Assembly (NCBI RefSeq): GCF_963855985.1
Contig: NC_087117.1
Location: forward strand, 377,001 to 441,000
Length of the DNA: 64,000 bases
DNA from: Ostrinia nubilalis
Taxonomy: Eukaryota > Arthropoda > Insecta > Lepidoptera > Crambidae
Direction of reading: 5' to 3'
Below, in pieces: positions 61,585 through 64,000 of the stretch. The first letter of the stretch is position 1, and each line of letters starts with the position of its first letter. A program made the translations under genes and the position numbers. The notes beneath the pieces were generated by a model. That model was not told the DNA's origin, did no database searches, and worked only from the letters and a program-made list of their open reading frames with translations.

Positions 61585-61800
61585 ATGGGCCCAAAAGATC
61601 GTTTATTCCCGATGTCCCCCACTATTTGTCCACCACTGGTGGACATCGAGAAAAAAAGTTGCAATGTCCACCAGTGGGGGACAGCGCTACTGAAATCTTC
61701 CCGTTGGGCCCTACTGGTGGACACTGAGAAGAAATGTGTTGCTCTGTCCCTCAGTGGTGGACATCGAAACCAAAAAAGTTCCGTTGTCCCCCACTATTTG
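61585..61800. repeat. Cluster of GTCCMCCACT palindromes
   Basis: About eight occurrences of GTCCMCCACT or its inverse in 200 bp, several overlapping to form near-perfect palindromes such as TGTCCACCACTGGTGGACA (61618-61636). The spacers include GAGAAAAAAAGTTG and GAGAAGAAATGTG. Outer ends GTCCCCCACTATTTGT recur directly at 61606 and 61786. Function unknown. Confidence 0.7.
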
Positions 61801-61864
61801 TTTTGTTTTCGTGATTATTAAAAAATAACTGAATAAATAATTTTGATTTTGATTTTTTTTGAAA

Positions 61865-61950
61865 ACCGCGACGCCTGGATGTGGGCAGCGCAGAACCGGT
61901 CATTATGGAACCCTTGGGGGAGGCCTTTGTCCAGCAGTGGACTTCCTGCC
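61865..61950 (+). repeat. RTE-type LINE 3' end
   Basis: CGACGCCTGGATGTGGGCAG, TTGGGGGAGGCCTTTGTCCA and AGCAGTGGACTTCCTG; short and frame-broken. Confidence 0.6.
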
Positions 61951-62059
61951 TAGTTAGAACACTCGGTCCTGGGACCCAAGGCCTGCCGGTGGGCCGTGTA
62001 AGCCTACTCTTGGTACTTAGTACAAGTGAGCGAGTGCGAGGCGTTACCGGGGTGTACAA

Positions 62060-64000
62060 GCCTACCTCCTGGTACTTGGAGTAGCTCGAGGTCTGTCAGT
62101 GGGCCGTGCGAGCCTACTACCTCAGTAGTAAGTTTTTGAGAGTTCTCGCTCATTCCAGCGAGAAACTCTCAAAAACATTTATACAATGATCACTCAAAAT
62201 AATTTCATTTTCGTTCGTTCATTTGACAACACGATAAGCGTGTATTCTTATTAAATGAGTGCGGTCATGTTCTAGAAGCGCGCACCGAGAAATATTAAGC
62301 TAGGTTGCAGGTTCGAATCCCGTAAGGAGCAAATGTTTCTGTTATAAACACGATCACCTATAACTGAGACGTGATCGTAGTTGCTATAGTACAAGTTCCA
62401 CTTAGTTGGTGATTAGGTAATTGGTGTGGTGAGATAATTGGACCAATTTATTTTTTAAGTTCAATAATAAAATAACTACCTACTCATAAAACCCAAACGT
62501 AAAAATTGGATCATGATGACGATGTCACTGCGCAACCTTGGTGTGCACGCGCGCCGGAACTTGCAATTTGATATCTTAGCGTAGTTCTTACCTACCGCGC
62601 CTGTATTTGAACGAAATTAATTATCGGTGAATGAAATTTGATACTACACATTGTGCTCCTATATTTAAACGCCTAGGCTTATTTTAAAGCAAATACACAG
62701 AAGCAAAACTATGTGCATCCTATACATGATCAGGACTTCTGGACTTTTAGTTTATATCAAACGGGTCGAAGTTAATTTTGTTTATCAAAAAATTAAAATC
62801 AAAGAAGTAAACATAAAACTCGCAATGGTTTTAATAAAAAAAGTAGGTATGTCCTAATATTTATAATTTTTTATTGAATGTCAGATAAGTCTCCAAAAAT
62901 GAAACTTTTGCTATAAAAGTAATGGAAGGTTCCTAAACTTTTTTTCTATTCTATATTCAATTTGTTTATTTGCAACTAAATATCAGATACTAATTTGAGT
63001 TGAATTCATCATTGACCTCACAGAAGAAGTTGTTTTGATTTGAAATATCAACGTACTTACTTCTTTATTATCCATAAAATCCTAGATTGTAACAGATCAG
63101 GGAGCAATAACATCTTAAAATTATTATTTACAAGATTTACATGATTATAAGCAATCTCTTCTGCTAAACTGTTACGTAGTGGATGCCTATTAAATTGGAA
63201 AATTAAATACTATACTAATAATACTACTAATAATACATACAATACTATAAATATTAATAATACTAAGTCTGTTCGAATCGAACCCCAGACTCATAGAAAC
63301 CAAGTCACTATGCCATCCGTTATTCGTATTTATTATTACATTATCATCGTTGTGGTGTCAAAATTTCCTGTTTCATTTTTACTAAGAAATTTTTTATCTA
63401 AAATTTTAAACACAATTCGAGTTTAAATTACTCAGAAAAAATAGTGCATACCTTTAAAAAACATAATAAAGTTACTTACTCATAAAATACTTTTCATTTT
63501 AAAAATCATTAAATAAGTAAATAAATAGCAATCCACAAATAATACGTATAATTATATTATAAAATTAATATAGGTAATTTAATTTACTAATTTAAGCCAT
63601 AAAATATTATTGTCTTCTAAGTAAATGGTAATAAATAATTTATTATAAGTAGATAGTATATTACTATTTACATCTTTTAAACAGCTTCAAATTATTAAAA
63701 AGATATTTATGTACTAAACATAAATTATAACCAAATATTTGTAAAAGTGCTGTAAACAAGTTTTAATATTTATTATCCATAATTAAATCAAAATAACTGT
63801 TAATTTTATTATATCGCTCATAACTGAAATCTCGAATATTTTCTGAATAACTTAGAAATAATATTAAGCTAAATGTTAACATATAACTGAGTAGATTAAA
63901 TATCAAATTAAAAATACATAAGTACCTATCGCATCTGATTTATGTAGTTTGTTATGTTAAATTGTTTAATTAAGTATTTAAATGTTATTCTGAACTTTGT
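62060..64000. other. Intergenic AT-rich DNA, no gene seen
   Basis: 62120-62180 has a short inverted pair (TTTTTGAGAGTT and inverse). tRNA-B-box-like pieces at 62310-62325 and 63272-63290 suggest decayed SINEs. The remainder is over 70% A+T with no coding exon seen. Confidence 0.5.

Overview
The window is animal nuclear DNA, most likely from a moth or butterfly (Lepidoptera). It is AT-rich, its genes are split by GT-AG introns, and most of the space is repeats of lepidopteran style: degenerate 3' ends of RTE-type LINEs with (GAT)n tails, tRNA-headed SINEs, many TIR elements and MITEs with TA or 8-bp target duplications, and an RNase H-bearing LINE with a (TAA)n tail. Nothing bacterial, viral or CRISPR-like was seen. 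The species cannot be named from the sequence.

Layout. 1-20,000 is intergenic repeat, including a 3.45-kb hAT-like element (11473-14923) with nested elements. 20035-25687 (+) is a six-exon GILT thiol-reductase gene, 208 aa. 25904-30098 is a second hAT-like element carrying a LINE that itself carries a second copy of the same LINE. 30,100-38,600 is a dense patchwork of TIR elements. 38646-55073 (-) is an eight-exon gene that I reconstruct as an N-terminal THAP domain, a charged linker and four C2H2 fingers (571 aa; every exon phase fits and the total is divisible by three). 57470-58979 (-) is a two-exon protein with eleven C2H2 fingers (383 aa). Near 61.4 kb is a possible last exon of another minus-strand gene. 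62-64 kb is AT-rich with no gene seen.

The striking theme is exon-derived local amplification. In GILT, the start of exon 5 with its splice acceptor is repeated five extra times upstream of the real exon (124-bp period), and each extra copy ends in an in-frame stop. In the THAP/zinc-finger gene, exon 3 is followed by three shortened copies separated by 27-bp pseudo-introns that keep the reading frame. The 3' half of exon 7 with its donor is copied about seven times inside a 21-bp minisatellite in intron 7. The possible terminal exon at 61.3 kb has about three degraded copies of its end, several with a poly(A) signal. Two of these arrays lie within 60 bp of a copy of the same MITE family. A further 21-bp minisatellite in intron 6 appears to be an amplified terminal repeat of a transposon.

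How the genes work together: GILT is a secreted or lysosomal disulfide reductase. The two zinc-finger proteins are probable nuclear DNA-binding proteins lying head to tail on the same strand. Nothing in the sequence links them functionally to GILT.
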